Notes: a model not told the origin generated them from the letters alone. A stretch of 64,000 bases of DNA from Bacteroidaceae bacterium (GCA_017547165.1 JAFYQK010000025.1:186001-250000); one strand, 5' to 3'; counted from the first letter of the stretch, positions 33,829-43,521 are shown. Numbers and translations are program-made.

Positions 33829-36084
33829 TTATGCATTCTCCGGATTTACAAGCTTATAGTCCAGCTGCTTTTTGTACAGGTCGGCTCGTGCTACCTGAAC
33901 ATGCACCTGATCGCCAAGATTGTACGAACGATTGCGCCTGCGTCCGCGAAGGCAGAAGTTTTTTTCGTCGAATTCGTAATAGTCGTCGTCCAGGTCACGC
34001 AGAGGTACAAAACCTTCGCATTTGTTATCGTTAACCTCAACATAGAGACCAAATTCGGTTACGCCGCTGATGGTGCCCTGGAAGGTTTCGCCTAGGTGGT
34101 CCTTCATGAACTCCACTTGCTTGTACTTTATGCTGGCCCGCTCAGCCAATGTCGCAGTTTGTTCAGCTTCAGAACATTGTTCGCAAAGTTCTTCGTACTT
34201 GACTGGATTGACACTTCGACCACCGGTGGCATACTTTGTAAGCAGGCGATGTACAAGCAAGTCAGGATATCGGCGTATAGGAGAGGTGAAGTGTGTATAG
34301 TATGGGAAGGCAAGTCCGTAGTGGCCGATGTTGTGGACACTGTATTTTGCTTTCATCATGGCGCGCAGGGTTACCATCTCAATAACATTTTGCTCGGCCT
34401 TTCCGTGAGCTTCTGCAAGCATTTTGTTAAGGTTTCTGGATATGTCGCTTTTGGTGCCCTGTGTCTTTATCCGATATCCAAATTTGCTTACAAACTCTCC
34501 CAACTTCATCAGTTTTGTCGGGTCGGGTATGTCGTGTATGCGGTAAGGGATTACCTTGGCCTTTTGGTTTTTAGGAACCTTGCCAATGCTTTCGGCTACA
34601 GTACGGTTTGCAAGGAGCATAAACTCTTCGATAAGTTTGTTGGCATCCTTGGCTACTTTGAAGTATACGCTTGTTGGTTTGCCTTTATCGTCAATATTGA
34701 ATCTTACCTCGCATCGGTCAAAATCAACTGCACCACTTTGGAATCGGCGTCTTCTCAATTCTTTTGCCATGCGATTAAGTACAAGCAGAAGCTTGCGCTC
34801 TGGGGTGCCAGCATCAAAAGATAAGGAGGGAGCGTGCTCTTCGATGGGGACAAGCACATCGCCAGGTTGGTTATAATCCTGCTCGCTTGCCTCATTCTCT
34901 TGCTCCAGAATACTCTGTACTTGTCCGTAGCTGAAACGGCGGTCGCTACGAGTTACTGTATGCAGTATTTCGTAATCCCTTATCTCTGCCTTTTCTGTCA
35001 TTTTGAAAATGACGCTGAATGTGAGTTTGTCTTCGTCGGGACGCAGAGAACATAGATTGTTGCACAGACTCTCAGGCAGCATAGGAATGGTTCTATCAAC
35101 AAGGTATACGCTGGTGCCACGCTTCAAGGCCTCTTTATCTATGGCTGAGCCTTCTGTCACGTAATAACTGACATCGGCTATATGTACGCCCACCTCGTAC
35201 AGAGTCTTGCCTTCTTCCGCAGATTCTTTCAGCACCTTGATGCTGATAGCATCGTCGAAGTCTTTGGCATCGTGCGGATCGATGGTGAAGGTAAGTACAT
35301 CACGCATGTCTTTACGACGGTCTATCTCGCTTTGTGGAATATCTTTGGGAATACGATCGGCAATTTCCTCAACATTCTTTGGATATGAATATGGAAGACT
35401 GAATTCGGCCAAAATAGCATGCATCTCAGCATTATTCTCACCAGTGCGTCCTAAAATATCCATTACCTTGCCAACGGGATTCTTGGCTCCTTCGGGCCAT
35501 TCTATAACGCGTACTACTGCCTTATCACCAGTTTTGCCTTTCTTGAGGTGGTTCTTGGGAATAAAAATGTCATTGGCCAAAGTGCGGTCCTCAGTGAGAA
35601 GATAAGCATAGTCTTTGCTAACCTTAAGTGTACCTACGAACTGTTTGTCTGAGCGTTTTACGATCTCTATAATTTGTGCCTCGCGTACATGATTGCGCCG
35701 GCGTGCCAACATCGATGCCTTTACAACATCACCATCCATGGCATGCATAGAGTTTCGCTCTGCTACCAAAATGGGTTCTCCTCCTTCATTGGGATGGAAA
35801 GTGTTTTTGCCGTTTGACTTCCGCCTGAACACACCCTCCATCACTTGCGAAACAGCGTTCAGCGTGTAGCAGTATTTCTCAGTCTCTTTGATGTAGTCGT
35901 CAAGCATCAGATCCTCAATGCAATCTACACACAACATTTTTGCGGGATGAGTAGTTAATTTCAAATCCCTAAAGAGTCTTTTTAAATCATAGACCTCTCC
36001 TGCATGCTGCTGAAACAGGTCGATAAGCGATTGTTTCAAATCTCTTTTTCTGATGTATTTGCCTCCAGTCTTCTTCTTTCCCAT
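33829..36084 (-). CDS. rnr: Ribonuclease R (3'-5' exoribonuclease)
   Basis: Start at ATG 36084 (MGKKKTGGKYIRKRDLKQ), since the in-frame ATG at 36135 sits on the -7 promoter element. The 751-residue enzyme shows an N-terminal helix-turn-helix-like part, cold-shock domains (about 60-220), the RNB catalytic core with DPHDAKDFDDAISI (metal-binding aspartates) and HYGLAFPYYTHFTSPIRRYP, and a C-terminal S1 domain (GETFQGTISGVTEFGLYVEV). It degrades structured RNA and matures rRNA/tmRNA. It sits 33 bases upstream of rpoN on the same strand. Confidence 0.95.
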   Translation of the reverse strand: MGKKKTGGKYIRKRDLKQSLIDLFQQHAGEVYDLKRLFRDLKLTTHPAKMLCVDCIEDLMLDDYIKETEKYCYTLNAVSQVMEGVFRRKSNGKNTFHPNEGGEPILVAERNSMHAMDGDVVKASMLARRRNHVREAQIIEIVKRSDKQFVGTLKVSKDYAYLLTEDRTLANDIFIPKNHLKKGKTGDKAVVRVIEWPEGAKNPVGKVMDILGRTGENNAEMHAILAEFSLPYSYPKNVEEIADRIPKDIPQSEIDRRKDMRDVLTFTIDPHDAKDFDDAISIKVLKESAEEGKTLYEVGVHIADVSYYVTEGSAIDKEALKRGTSVYLVDRTIPMLPESLCNNLCSLRPDEDKLTFSVIFKMTEKAEIRDYEILHTVTRSDRRFSYGQVQSILEQENEASEQDYNQPGDVLVPIEEHAPSLSFDAGTPERKLLLVLNRMAKELRRRRFQSGAVDFDRCEVRFNIDDKGKPTSVYFKVAKDANKLIEEFMLLANRTVAESIGKVPKNQKAKVIPYRIHDIPDPTKLMKLGEFVSKFGYRIKTQGTKSDISRNLNKMLAEAHGKAEQNVIEMVTLRAMMKAKYSVHNIGHYGLAFPYYTHFTSPIRRYPDLLVHRLLTKYATGGRSVNPVKYEELCEQCSEAEQTATLAERASIKYKQVEFMKDHLGETFQGTISGVTEFGLYVEVNDNKCEGFVPLRDLDDDYYEFDEKNFCLRGRRRNRSYNLGDQVHVQVARADLYKKQLDYKLVNPENA

Positions 36085-36132
36085 AATGCTAACAATTATT
36101 GATATAGGTTTTTTGTTTTCAAAAGACGGAGT

Positions 36133-36140
36133 CAAAGATA
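36133..36140 (-). promoter_or_regulatory. Candidate -7 element for rnr
   Basis: TATCTTTG on the minus strand lies about 49 bases before ATG 36084. A matching plus-strand TATCTTTG at 36183-36190 serves the divergent epimerase gene. Confidence 0.45.
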
Positions 36141-36182
36141 CGCTTTTTCTAATTCATAATTACATTCTTAATTTATTTTCCT

Positions 36183-36190
36183 TATCTTTG
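36183..36190 (+). promoter_or_regulatory. Candidate -7 element for the epimerase gene
   Basis: TATCTTTG lies 23 bases before ATG 36214. No TTG is found at 19-22 bases upstream. Confidence 0.45.
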
Positions 36191-36213
36191 TCATAAAAAT
36201 GTAATATTTATTG

Positions 36214-37296
36214 ATGAAAAGCGTTTTGGTAACCGGTGCCAGCGGATTTATTGGCAGTTACATTGTTAGTGAGGGATTAGAGAAAGGGTATGAAATGTGG
36301 GCCGGTATGCGTGGTACCAGTTCTAAGGGGTATCTCACCGATAAACGTATACATTTTGCCGAACTAACTCTTGGAGATAAGCAGAAGTTAAAGAATCAAC
36401 TTTCTGCATTAAAGGAGGAGATGGGCGGCAAAGGTTGGGATTATGTAGTGCATGCCGCAGGAGCTACTAAGTGTTTGAAGATAGAAGACTTCTACCGCAC
36501 CAATTGTAATGGTACGGCAAACCTTATAGAGGTTTTGAGGGAGGAGGAAATGGTGCCAGAGCGTTTTGTTTTCATTAGTTCGTTAAGCGTTTTTGGTGCT
36601 ATTCGGGAAAAACCAGTAAAGGCTATGTCTAAAAACTACGGAAAGGGAGGAGAGATATCAGAGACAGAGTCTATTTATAATCCTATATTGCTTTCTGATA
36701 CACCACGGCCTAATACTGCTTATGGTCAGAGTAAGTTAAGTGCTGAAGTATATATGGAGAAATTGGATCCAAAAGAGTTTCCATATGTGATACTTCGTCC
36801 AACAGGTGTATATGGACCTAGAGAGAAGGACTATTTTGTGATGGCAAAGAGTATTGCCGGGCATACGGATTTTGCCGTCGGTTATCAGCCACAAGAACTT
36901 ACATTCATCTATATGCTTGATGTAGTACAGGCTGTTTTTAAAGCGATGTTGTCTGATAAGACCATTGGTAAGGCATATTTTCTTAGCGATGGCAAGATTT
37001 ATAACTCGCGCAGGTTCTCAGATCTCATCCAACAAGAGCTTGGAAACCCATGGGTGTTGCGCATAAAGGCTCCTAAATGGGTGCTGAAGGTTATGTGCAA
37101 GATAGGTGGTGCTATTGGTCGTAAAACAGGAAAACTGATTGTCTTGAACGAGGATAAGTATAACATTCTGTCACAACGCAATTGGCGTTGTGATATTGAA
37201 CCGGCACGACGCGATTTTGATTTTGAACCAGAGTGGAGTCTTGAGAAGGGAGTTAAGGCTGCCATTGAGTGGTATAAAAAGGCTGGCTGGCTGTAA
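36214..37296 (+). CDS. NAD-dependent epimerase/dehydratase family protein (extended SDR)
   Basis: ATG 36214 is used in preference to the TTG at 36211. The 360-residue protein has the dinucleotide motif VTGASGFIGSYIV at residues 5-17, FISSLSVFG, the catalytic pair Y and K in TAYGQSKL, and VILRPTGVYGPRE. These place it among sugar-nucleotide or steroid-dehydrogenase-like extended SDRs. No glycan-synthesis cluster surrounds it, so the substrate remains open. It ends at a strong bidirectional terminator. Confidence 0.85.
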   Translation: MKSVLVTGASGFIGSYIVSEGLEKGYEMWAGMRGTSSKGYLTDKRIHFAELTLGDKQKLKNQLSALKEEMGGKGWDYVVHAAGATKCLKIEDFYRTNCNGTANLIEVLREEEMVPERFVFISSLSVFGAIREKPVKAMSKNYGKGGEISETESIYNPILLSDTPRPNTAYGQSKLSAEVYMEKLDPKEFPYVILRPTGVYGPREKDYFVMAKSIAGHTDFAVGYQPQELTFIYMLDVVQAVFKAMLSDKTIGKAYFLSDGKIYNSRRFSDLIQQELGNPWVLRIKAPKWVLKVMCKIGGAIGRKTGKLIVLNEDKYNILSQRNWRCDIEPARRDFDFEPEWSLEKGVKAAIEWYKKAGWL

Positions 37297-37317
37297 ACGA
37301 ACAGAAAGGTACTATCT

Positions 37318-37372
37318 GAAAACGAAAAACGGAAATCTATCCTTAAATCGTAGATTTCCGTTTTTCGTTTTC
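37318..37372. terminator. Bidirectional terminator, 22-bp perfect stem
   Basis: Arms 37318-37339 and 37351-37372 are perfectly complementary (core AACGGAAATCTA), with an 11-base loop and A/T-rich ends. It separates the convergent epimerase and diaminopimelate dehydrogenase genes. Confidence 0.9.
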
Positions 37373-37382
37373 ATCTTTTAGT

Positions 37383-38282
37383 TTATACCAAGTGGCGGAT
37401 GAGTTCCTCGCGGTCGCCAGGCAGATAGTCTATCACGGGAATTTCTATCATGGTGTACGCACCAGGTTGCTGGCGCATGGTGGCACGGGCGGCATTGACC
37501 AGTACTTGTGAGGTGAGAGCGGGATTGTTGATCTTCATGTTGAATTCAAACAATTGATTGTGTGTCTGTCCGCTAACGCCTTTTCGTACTAGGTTAACAC
37601 CATGTCCAACATCATTCAGGGCATCAACACTTTCTACCTGGAATACATGTGTCTCATCGGATGAGAAGTATGGGTCTGCTTTAATGGCTTTAGTCACTTC
37701 CTCTAAAGAAGCGCCATCTTCAAGCTCAACATAAACCATACGTCGGTGTATGCCTTCGCCCACGGGGATGGTCATAGACAAAGCGTCTTTTACACCTTCT
37801 TTAGAGCGCACACAAACACTGTGTCCCATGGAGCGCCCAGGACCGAAGTTAGTGTATGTTATGCCTTTGGGGGCCAAACTTTCCATCATAGTGCGTACAA
37901 CACTGTCTGATCCAGGATCCCAACCGGCAGCAATCACGCTGACGGCACCGTTCTCCTTTGCCACCAGATCAAGAGAGCGACGAAGGTCGACAATCTGACT
38001 ATGAATATCAAAACTGTCTACTGTGTTTATGCCAAGTGCCAGACATTCCTTAGCATATTCTTCAACAGAGCGGGTTGGTGTGGCAAGTATGGCTACATCC
38101 ACTTTGCCGAGTTCTGTTATACTTTTTACTATGGGATACAATTCAATTTCCCTGGGGCATCCTTCTTTGCCAGAACGGCGAACTATGCCAGCAATTTCCA
38201 TATCAGGAGCAGCTTCAAGTGCTTCTATAGCACATTTGCCAATATTTCCGTATCCGACTACTGCAACTTTAATTTTGCTCAT
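37383..38282 (-). CDS. ddh: meso-Diaminopimelate D-dehydrogenase
   Basis: This 299-residue NADPH enzyme converts tetrahydrodipicolinate to meso-diaminopimelate in one step, for lysine and peptidoglycan. It starts with a Rossmann motif (VAVVGYGNIGKCAIEALEAA) and carries AAGWDPGSDSVVR, FGPGRSMGHSVCVRSKEGVK and NNPALTSQVLVNAARA, all typical of Ddh. The length is normal. It is a single gene with a -7 element 40-47 bases upstream. Confidence 0.9.
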   Translation of the reverse strand: MSKIKVAVVGYGNIGKCAIEALEAAPDMEIAGIVRRSGKEGCPREIELYPIVKSITELGKVDVAILATPTRSVEEYAKECLALGINTVDSFDIHSQIVDLRRSLDLVAKENGAVSVIAAGWDPGSDSVVRTMMESLAPKGITYTNFGPGRSMGHSVCVRSKEGVKDALSMTIPVGEGIHRRMVYVELEDGASLEEVTKAIKADPYFSSDETHVFQVESVDALNDVGHGVNLVRKGVSGQTHNQLFEFNMKINNPALTSQVLVNAARATMRQQPGAYTMIEIPVIDYLPGDREELIRHLV

Positions 38283-38321
38283 TTTATATACGATTTAGTG
38301 TCATTTTATTTAAAAACACTG

Positions 38322-38329
38322 CAAATATA
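38322..38329 (-). promoter_or_regulatory. Candidate -7 element for ddh
   Basis: TATATTTG on the minus strand. No clear TTG at the standard spacing. Confidence 0.45.
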
Positions 38330-38394
38330 CAACAAAATGTTTTAATTTGTTTAGTCTTGTATTTGAATTTTTATCAACTTTTATATTACTTTCT

Positions 38395-38409
38395 TTGTAA
38401 TTGTTACAA
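38395..38409. promoter_or_regulatory. Palindromic operator candidate in the pflB promoter
   Basis: TTGTAA-TTG-TTACAA is a perfect 6+3+6 inverted repeat that includes the -33 TTG of the pflB promoter. The size and TTG-led half-sites resemble sites of Crp/Fnr-family regulators. No regulator gene is adjacent. Confidence 0.5.
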
Positions 38410-38425
38410 AATAATTGTATATTTG
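38395..38425 (+). promoter_or_regulatory. Bacteroidetes-type promoter for pflB
   Basis: TTTG ending at 38397 (TTG 38395-38397), a 20-base spacer and TATATTTG (38418-38425) match the consensus. The leader before ATG 38471 is about 40 bases. Confidence 0.8.
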
Positions 38426-38470
38426 CATACGAAAAAAAGAAATATATTAACCACTTAAATACTTCGATTT

Positions 38471-40711
38471 ATGCAATTGCAGAATTTACAGAATGATTTT
38501 AAGGGTACAGCATGGAAGCACGAAATTGATGTTCGTGACTTTATTCAGAACAACTATGAGCCATATAATGGCGACGAGAGTTTCTTGGCTGGCCCCAGTG
38601 AGAAGACAAAGAAGCTTTGGGACATCTTGACTCAGATGTTCGAAGTAGAGCGTGAGAAGGGTGTTTATGACGCAGAGACAAAGTTGCCTCAGAGCGTTAG
38701 CACTTATGGCGCAGGATATATTGACAAGGAGAGCGAGGTTATAGTTGGTTTGCAGACCGATGCTCCTTTGAAGCGTGGTATCTTCCCCAAGGGTGGTATC
38801 CGTATGGTAGAGGCTTCTTTGAAGGCTTATGGCTATGAATTGGATCCCGCTACAAAAGCTATTTTCACCAAGTATCGCAAGACTCACAACGAGGGTGTGT
38901 TCGCTGCCTACAACGATGATATCAAGGCTGCTCGTCACGCTCATATCATCACAGGTTTGCCCGACGCTTATGGTCGTGGTCGTATCATCGGTGACTATCG
39001 TCGTGTAGCTCTCTATGGTACTACAAACCTCATCGAGGAGAAGAAGCGTTTCCACAAGCGTATCGACATCCAGGAATTCACCGAGGAGATCGTACGTTGC
39101 CGTGAGGAAATCACCGACCAAATCAATGCACTGAAGGAGTTTGAGCAGATGTGTGCTTCTTACGGTTTCGATGTAACAAAGCCCGCTACCAACGCTCGTG
39201 AGGCTATCCAGTGGACCTACTTCGGCTACCTCGGTGCCGTTAAGGACCAGGACGGTGCAGCCATGTCTATCGGCCGTATCTCTGCTTTCTTGGACATCTA
39301 CATCCAGCGCGACCTCAAGAACGGTGTTATCACCGAGGAGGAGGCACAGGAGATGATCGACCAGATGGTTATGAAGCTCCGTATCGTACGTTTCTTGCGT
39401 ACTCCCGAATACAACGACCTGTTCTCAGGCGACCCCATCTGGGCTACTGCAAGCATCGGTGGTATGGGTATCGATGGCCGTAGTATGGTAACAAAGACCG
39501 ACTATCGTTTGCTCCATACTCTTTATAACATGGGTCCCTCTCCCGAACCCAACCTGACTATCCTGTGGTCAGAGCGTCTGCCCGAACCCTGGAAGTTGTA
39601 CTGCGCAAAGGTAAGTATTGACACCAGCGCTCTTCAGTATGAGAACGATGACCTGATGCGTCCCGAGCTTGGCGACGATTATGGTATCGCATGCTGCGTG
39701 AGCCCCATGAAGATTGGTAAGCAGATGCAGTTCTTCGGTGCTCGTGCCAACCTGGCAAAGTGTATGCTTTATGCTATCAACGGTGGTCGCGATGAGATCA
39801 GCGGTCATCAGATTGGTCCCCGCTTCAGCCCTATCACTGGCGACTACCTCACCTATGAGGAGTTCTGGCCTCGCTTCGAGCAGATGATGCGTTGGTTGGC
39901 AAAGACATACGTGAATGCTCTGAAGATTATCCACTACATGCACGACAAGTATGACTACGAGGCATTTGAGATGGCTCTGCATGATGGTGATGTTCAGCGC
40001 ACTCGTGCTACCGGTATCGCAGGTATCTCTATCGTTACCGACTCTATTGCGGCAATGAAGAACTGTAAGATCCGTATCATACGTGATGCTTCTGGTCTGG
40101 CAGTTGACTATCAGATTGAGGAGGGAGAATATATCCCATTCGGTAACAACCACGACGAGACCGACCAGATTGCCGTTATGATCACAGAGAAGTTCATGGA
40201 GTACCTGCGTCAGCACCGTACCTACCGTGACGCTATCCCCACCCAGAGCTTGCTGACCATTACCTCTAACGTGGTTTACGGTCGTAACACTGGTTCTACT
40301 CCTGATGGTCGTAAGGCAGGTGTTCCCTTCGCTCCCGGTGCTAACCCAATGAACGCTCGTGACATCAAGGGTGCAGTAGCAGCCTTGGCATCTGTTGCCA
40401 AGTTGCCTTTCCACCACTCTAAGGACGGTATCTCTTACACCTTCGCCATCACTCCTGCATCTTTGGGTAAGGACAGCGAGGCACAGAAGCAGAACCTTGT
40501 TAACCTTATGGATGGTTACTTTACTCCCGATGGTGGCCAGCACCTGAATGTCAATGTCTTCGACCGTGACCTTTTGGTAGACGCTATGGAGCACCCCGAG
40601 AAGTATCCTCAGCTCACAATTCGTGTGTCTGGTTACGCTGTTAACTTTGTGAAGTTGACTCGCGAGCAGCAGCTCGACGTACTCAGCCGTACAATCAACC
40701 AGAGCTTGTAA
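38471..40711 (+). CDS. pflB: Formate C-acetyltransferase (pyruvate formate-lyase)
   Basis: This 746-residue glycyl-radical enzyme splits pyruvate with CoA into acetyl-CoA and formate under anoxia. The active-site cysteine pair is C408-C409 ([11 protein letters not shown]) and the radical glycine is G721 in RVSGYAVNF near the C-terminus. These positions match the E. coli enzyme (418/419 and 734) after allowing for length. Codon use is markedly biased and C-ending compared with neighbours, as expected for a highly expressed gene. The activating enzyme is encoded 210 bases downstream, after a terminator. Confidence 0.97.
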   Translation: MQLQNLQNDFKGTAWKHEIDVRDFIQNNYEPYNGDESFLAGPSEKTKKLWDILTQMFEVEREKGVYDAETKLPQSVSTYGAGYIDKESEVIVGLQTDAPLKRGIFPKGGIRMVEASLKAYGYELDPATKAIFTKYRKTHNEGVFAAYNDDIKAARHAHIITGLPDAYGRGRIIGDYRRVALYGTTNLIEEKKRFHKRIDIQEFTEEIVRCREEITDQINALKEFEQMCASYGFDVTKPATNAREAIQWTYFGYLGAVKDQDGAAMSIGRISAFLDIYIQRDLKNGVITEEEAQEMIDQMVMKLRIVRFLRTPEYNDLFSGDPIWATASIGGMGIDGRSMVTKTDYRLLHTLYNMGPSPEPNLTILWSERLPEPWKLYCAKVSIDTSALQYENDDLMRPELGDDYGIACCVSPMKIGKQMQFFGARANLAKCMLYAINGGRDEISGHQIGPRFSPITGDYLTYEEFWPRFEQMMRWLAKTYVNALKIIHYMHDKYDYEAFEMALHDGDVQRTRATGIAGISIVTDSIAAMKNCKIRIIRDASGLAVDYQIEEGEYIPFGNNHDETDQIAVMITEKFMEYLRQHRTYRDAIPTQSLLTITSNVVYGRNTGSTPDGRKAGVPFAPGANPMNARDIKGAVAALASVAKLPFHHSKDGISYTFAITPASLGKDSEAQKQNLVNLMDGYFTPDGGQHLNVNVFDRDLLVDAMEHPEKYPQLTIRVSGYAVNFVKLTREQQLDVLSRTINQSL

Positions 40712-40737
40712 GGTATTATATATAATGTATAATAAAG

Positions 40738-40773
40738 TACCCCTCTCCTCATCAGCAGGTGAGGGGTATTTTT
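40738..40773 (+). terminator. Terminator after pflB
   Basis: TACCCCTCTCCT (40738-40749) pairs with 40757-40768 with one mismatch and is followed by TTTTT. Read-through to pflA would be partial, giving less activase than enzyme. Confidence 0.75.
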
Positions 40774-40921
40774 GATTAGCAATTAAGACTGTGAGTAAGT
40801 GAAAGCAATAAAGTTTGCTTCAATTTTTAGGCGAGGGCTGGCTCGATGCAGTCATCAATTAACGAATATGTCCTTAAAAACTCTAAAAAGCTTAAGAACT
40901 TTCTAACTAAACAAGACAAAA

Positions 40922-41653
40922 ATGAACATAGGCCGCATTCACTCTATAGAATCCTTTGGTACGGTCGATGGACCTGGCATCCGTTTTTTGGCATTCATGC
41001 AGGGTTGTCCCATGCGTTGCTTGTTCTGCCACAATCCTGACACATGGGATATAAAGGCACCAGTCAAATACGAATGGACTGCCGAACAATTACTGGAAGA
41101 AACACTAAAGTATCGCAACTTCATTAAGACTGGTGGTGTCACCTGCACAGGTGGTGAGCCCCTTGTACAGGCCGCCTTTGTGGAAGAATATTTCCGTTTG
41201 TGCAAGAAGGAAGGCATACATACAGCATTGGACACCAGCGGAGTAATCTTCAACGATGCTGTACGAAGTCTTCTTGATGTTACGGACCTTGTTCTTCTTG
41301 ATGTTAAGACCGTAGACGAGGAGTTGCACCACCGCCTCACCTCACACCATCGCGCTCATCCGCATGAGATGATGGAGTATCTGCAAAGTATCGGTAAACC
41401 CGTATGGATTCGCCACGTGGTAACTCCTGGCATTAACGACGATGATGAGCATCTTCTTGCCACCGCACGATATGTAAGCCAATATAGCGTGGTAGAGCGA
41501 GTGGACATACTTCCATACCACATCATGGGAGAGCACAAGTATGAATACATGGATATGGTATATCCCCTGAAGGGCACTCCCGCCTTGCCGGTAGAAAAGA
41601 AAAAGCATGCTGTGGAGTTATTTAAGAGTGTTCTTAGTTGTAAGGTGGTGTAA
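40922..41653 (+). CDS. pflA: Pyruvate formate-lyase activating enzyme (radical SAM)
   Basis: This 243-residue radical SAM enzyme makes the glycyl radical on PflB. It has the signature C29-x3-C33-x2-C36 in GCPMRCLFCHNP, the GTVDGPGIRFLAFMQG lead-in, GGVTCTGGEPL, and DILPYHIMGEHKYE near the end. The length matches PflA of E. coli. The start ATG 40922 follows the AT-rich leader after the pflB terminator. Confidence 0.95.
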   Translation: MNIGRIHSIESFGTVDGPGIRFLAFMQGCPMRCLFCHNPDTWDIKAPVKYEWTAEQLLEETLKYRNFIKTGGVTCTGGEPLVQAAFVEEYFRLCKKEGIHTALDTSGVIFNDAVRSLLDVTDLVLLDVKTVDEELHHRLTSHHRAHPHEMMEYLQSIGKPVWIRHVVTPGINDDDEHLLATARYVSQYSVVERVDILPYHIMGEHKYEYMDMVYPLKGTPALPVEKKKHAVELFKSVLSCKVV

Positions 41654-41669
41654 CTTTATTGCGTATTCT

Positions 41670-41700
41670 TTGTAAAGGCGAAATAAAAATACTATATTTG
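41670..41700 (+). promoter_or_regulatory. Bacteroidetes-type promoter after pflA
   Basis: TTG (41670-41672), a 20-base spacer and TATATTTG (41693-41700) fit the consensus exactly. The transcript would start near 41707. Confidence 0.7.
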
Positions 41701-41706
41701 GATGCT

Positions 41707-41941
41707 GAAAAATATATAGTTATTTCGCATAGAAGATGATATTCACTGAAAATATACATAAAGCGGTAAGTACGTTCTTAAAAGAAGAATGGTCTCGCGG
41801 TATGCAATGCGTTGAGTATAAGCAAAATATCTCTTCTCTTCCAGTTCCAGGATTTGGCCAGTTTATTTGGCGAATACATTCTAAGTCTTGCTATTTTTTA
41901 TTCTATATAGGCATGCCCGTCGTTAAGTGGGTGTGCCTTTT
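41707..41941 (+). ncRNA. Candidate small RNA, about 235 nt, or very short gene
   Basis: A consensus promoter (41670-41700) and a strand-specific terminator (41909-41941) bracket this segment, which lies in a 355-base gap. A 77-codon frame (41736-41969, MIFTENIHKAVSTFLKEE at its start) runs through the terminator stem, so it would be cut in the terminated transcript and is doubtful. I cannot match the sequence to tmRNA, 6S, SRP or RNase P RNA by eye. It is either an unassigned small RNA or the degenerated start of a gene. Confidence 0.4.
41909..41941 (+). terminator. Strand-specific terminator
   Basis: AGGCATGCCC (41909-41918) pairs with GGGTGTGCCT (41929-41938), 10 pairs including U-G and G-U wobbles that only form in plus-strand RNA, followed by TTTTAT. 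It therefore points to a plus-strand transcript ending here. Confidence 0.65.
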
Positions 41942-42008
41942 ATGTAACCATCATAAGGTTTTTGTTTAGAAGCAAACATTTTTTTTTATTACTTAAATAT
42001 TAACTATT

Positions 42009-43457
42009 ATGTTTTTAATTATTTTAATTCTGTTGATTTACTTTCTTGGGTTCAAGAAGTATTACATCAAGATTACTGATGTGAATGGTGCATCACAAGA
42101 GACTCTTATTAAGACTTTGAAGTATGAAATGGGTTTGAGCTTAACTCAAATAAAAGAGGTAGTAGAGAATACACCTTATATATTTAAGATAGGTTCATTC
42201 CTTGAAACATTTACCCTGGCACGTAAATTGCGTAGCAAAGGCTTGAAGTGCAGTATAATGTGTCCTTTGTTTAAGAAACCTAAGGAGGGATCGGCTTCTC
42301 CTGTTGTGGTGCCAGAAGCGTCTGAGGGTGATAATGAACAGGCATGGCAGTATGCAGATGAGGCTTACAACCTGGCTATGCGTCCTTATGGTGAGGATCA
42401 GGTAGCCTTGGCTATTACCAGTCCTGAAGATGCTATGCGTGTTGACGCTTTGTTGGATAAGGCAGAAGCGACAGCGGACAATCCTTATGAGGAAGGATTT
42501 TGGGAACGTATTACAACATTGCGTGATTCTGTTAGTTGGGCACTAAAACGTCATTGGACCCACTCTTGGATGCTTATCCTTGGTGTGTTCATGTCAATCA
42601 TACTTCTTGCGTATTTCAATTCGGACAATCAATCGGATGTAACAAAGGCTAAGCAACAATTGGCTCATGTGGAGAAATGGACAGAGTGCGATACCACTTT
42701 GGTAAATTTCCCTCAGGAAGTAGATGATTATCAAATGTGGAATGCCCGAATGGACAACGCCAAGACTTATAAGTTGTACATGTTAACCCATACGCATATG
42801 CAATATGTCTCTTCTAAGAAGAGTGCCGCAGAGTATGCTCAATATGCAGATACCGCAAGTACTGAGAAAAGAAGAGAGCTATACCTTGAAAACAAGAAGG
42901 AATGTGAGGAGAAGGCTGAAGAGTATCTGGAGCAGTACAATGAGTGGAATGCAACCGGGTTCAAGGATATAAAAAAGGCTGCTATAGAAGAGTGTGAAAA
43001 CGAAATTGAGGGAGAGGAGTCTGATGCTTTCTTGGTTAAGTTCTTACTTATATTGGCAATTATAATGACGCCTCTATATATCATGGCTTCTTATCAGTAC
43101 GGTTATGTGATGGTAAAATATGAGAACGAAGCTGCATTCCTGAACAAATTACGCAACTGGGGTTACTCCATAGCTGCAGGTTTGTTTGGTGCAGGTTTGC
43201 TGATGAACTTATTGCCCGACTATGTTGTTACAACTCATTGGAGTAATGGTTCGGTAACTAAGCACACAGAATCTGATCCAACTAACATCATCATTATTGT
43301 ACTGAAAATAGCGCTTATCATTGTTGCTCTGTTTGTGTTGTGTTTCACTGCGTATGTTATTATGGCATATAGCACAGCAACCGGACTTTATCGCAATTAT
43401 CAATGGAAGAAGCATTTTGATACTATTAAGGAGCAAACTCAGAAATATCAGAAATAG
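42009..43457 (+). CDS. Membrane protein with an N-terminal L7/L12 C-terminal-like domain, unknown
   Basis: This 482-residue protein starts with a membrane helix (MFLIILILLIYFLGF). Residues of about 30-82 (ETLIKTLKYEMGLSLTQIKE, then VVENTPYIFKIGSFLETFTL and ARKLRSKGLKCSI) follow the pattern of the ribosomal L7/L12 C-terminal domain (IKxVRxxTGLgLkEAKxLVe..P, then AxxlkkkLExxGa). Three to four further membrane helices lie near 185-205, 338-360, 378-398 and 425-452. A charged helical region around 255-320 is rich in Glu and Lys. The overall family is not recognised. It is a single gene ending in a clear terminator. Confidence 0.65.
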   Translation: MFLIILILLIYFLGFKKYYIKITDVNGASQETLIKTLKYEMGLSLTQIKEVVENTPYIFKIGSFLETFTLARKLRSKGLKCSIMCPLFKKPKEGSASPVVVPEASEGDNEQAWQYADEAYNLAMRPYGEDQVALAITSPEDAMRVDALLDKAEATADNPYEEGFWERITTLRDSVSWALKRHWTHSWMLILGVFMSIILLAYFNSDNQSDVTKAKQQLAHVEKWTECDTTLVNFPQEVDDYQMWNARMDNAKTYKLYMLTHTHMQYVSSKKSAAEYAQYADTASTEKRRELYLENKKECEEKAEEYLEQYNEWNATGFKDIKKAAIEECENEIEGEESDAFLVKFLLILAIIMTPLYIMASYQYGYVMVKYENEAAFLNKLRNWGYSIAAGLFGAGLLMNLLPDYVVTTHWSNGSVTKHTESDPTNIIIIVLKIALIIVALFVLCFTAYVIMAYSTATGLYRNYQWKKHFDTIKEQTQKYQK

Positions 43458-43483
43458 TAGACAAAAATATATAGTTTATCTCT

Positions 43484-43521
43484 CTCCCACCCTGTCTTCT
43501 TCCAGATTAGGTGGGAGTTTT
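43484..43521 (+). terminator. Terminator after the L7/L12-like membrane protein gene
   Basis: CTCCCACC (43484-43491) pairs with GGTGGGAG (43510-43517), followed by TTTTGTTTT. The remaining gap to 43761 holds short AT-rich inverted repeats but no gene. Confidence 0.75.

Noticed and set aside
36085-36135. Upstream start for rnr
   Set aside because: The added segment overlaps the -7 element TATCTTTG and does not resemble RNase R N-termini.
39569-40594. 341-codon minus-strand frame inside pflB
   Set aside because: It is antisense to pflB; the strong codon bias of pflB keeps the opposite strand open.
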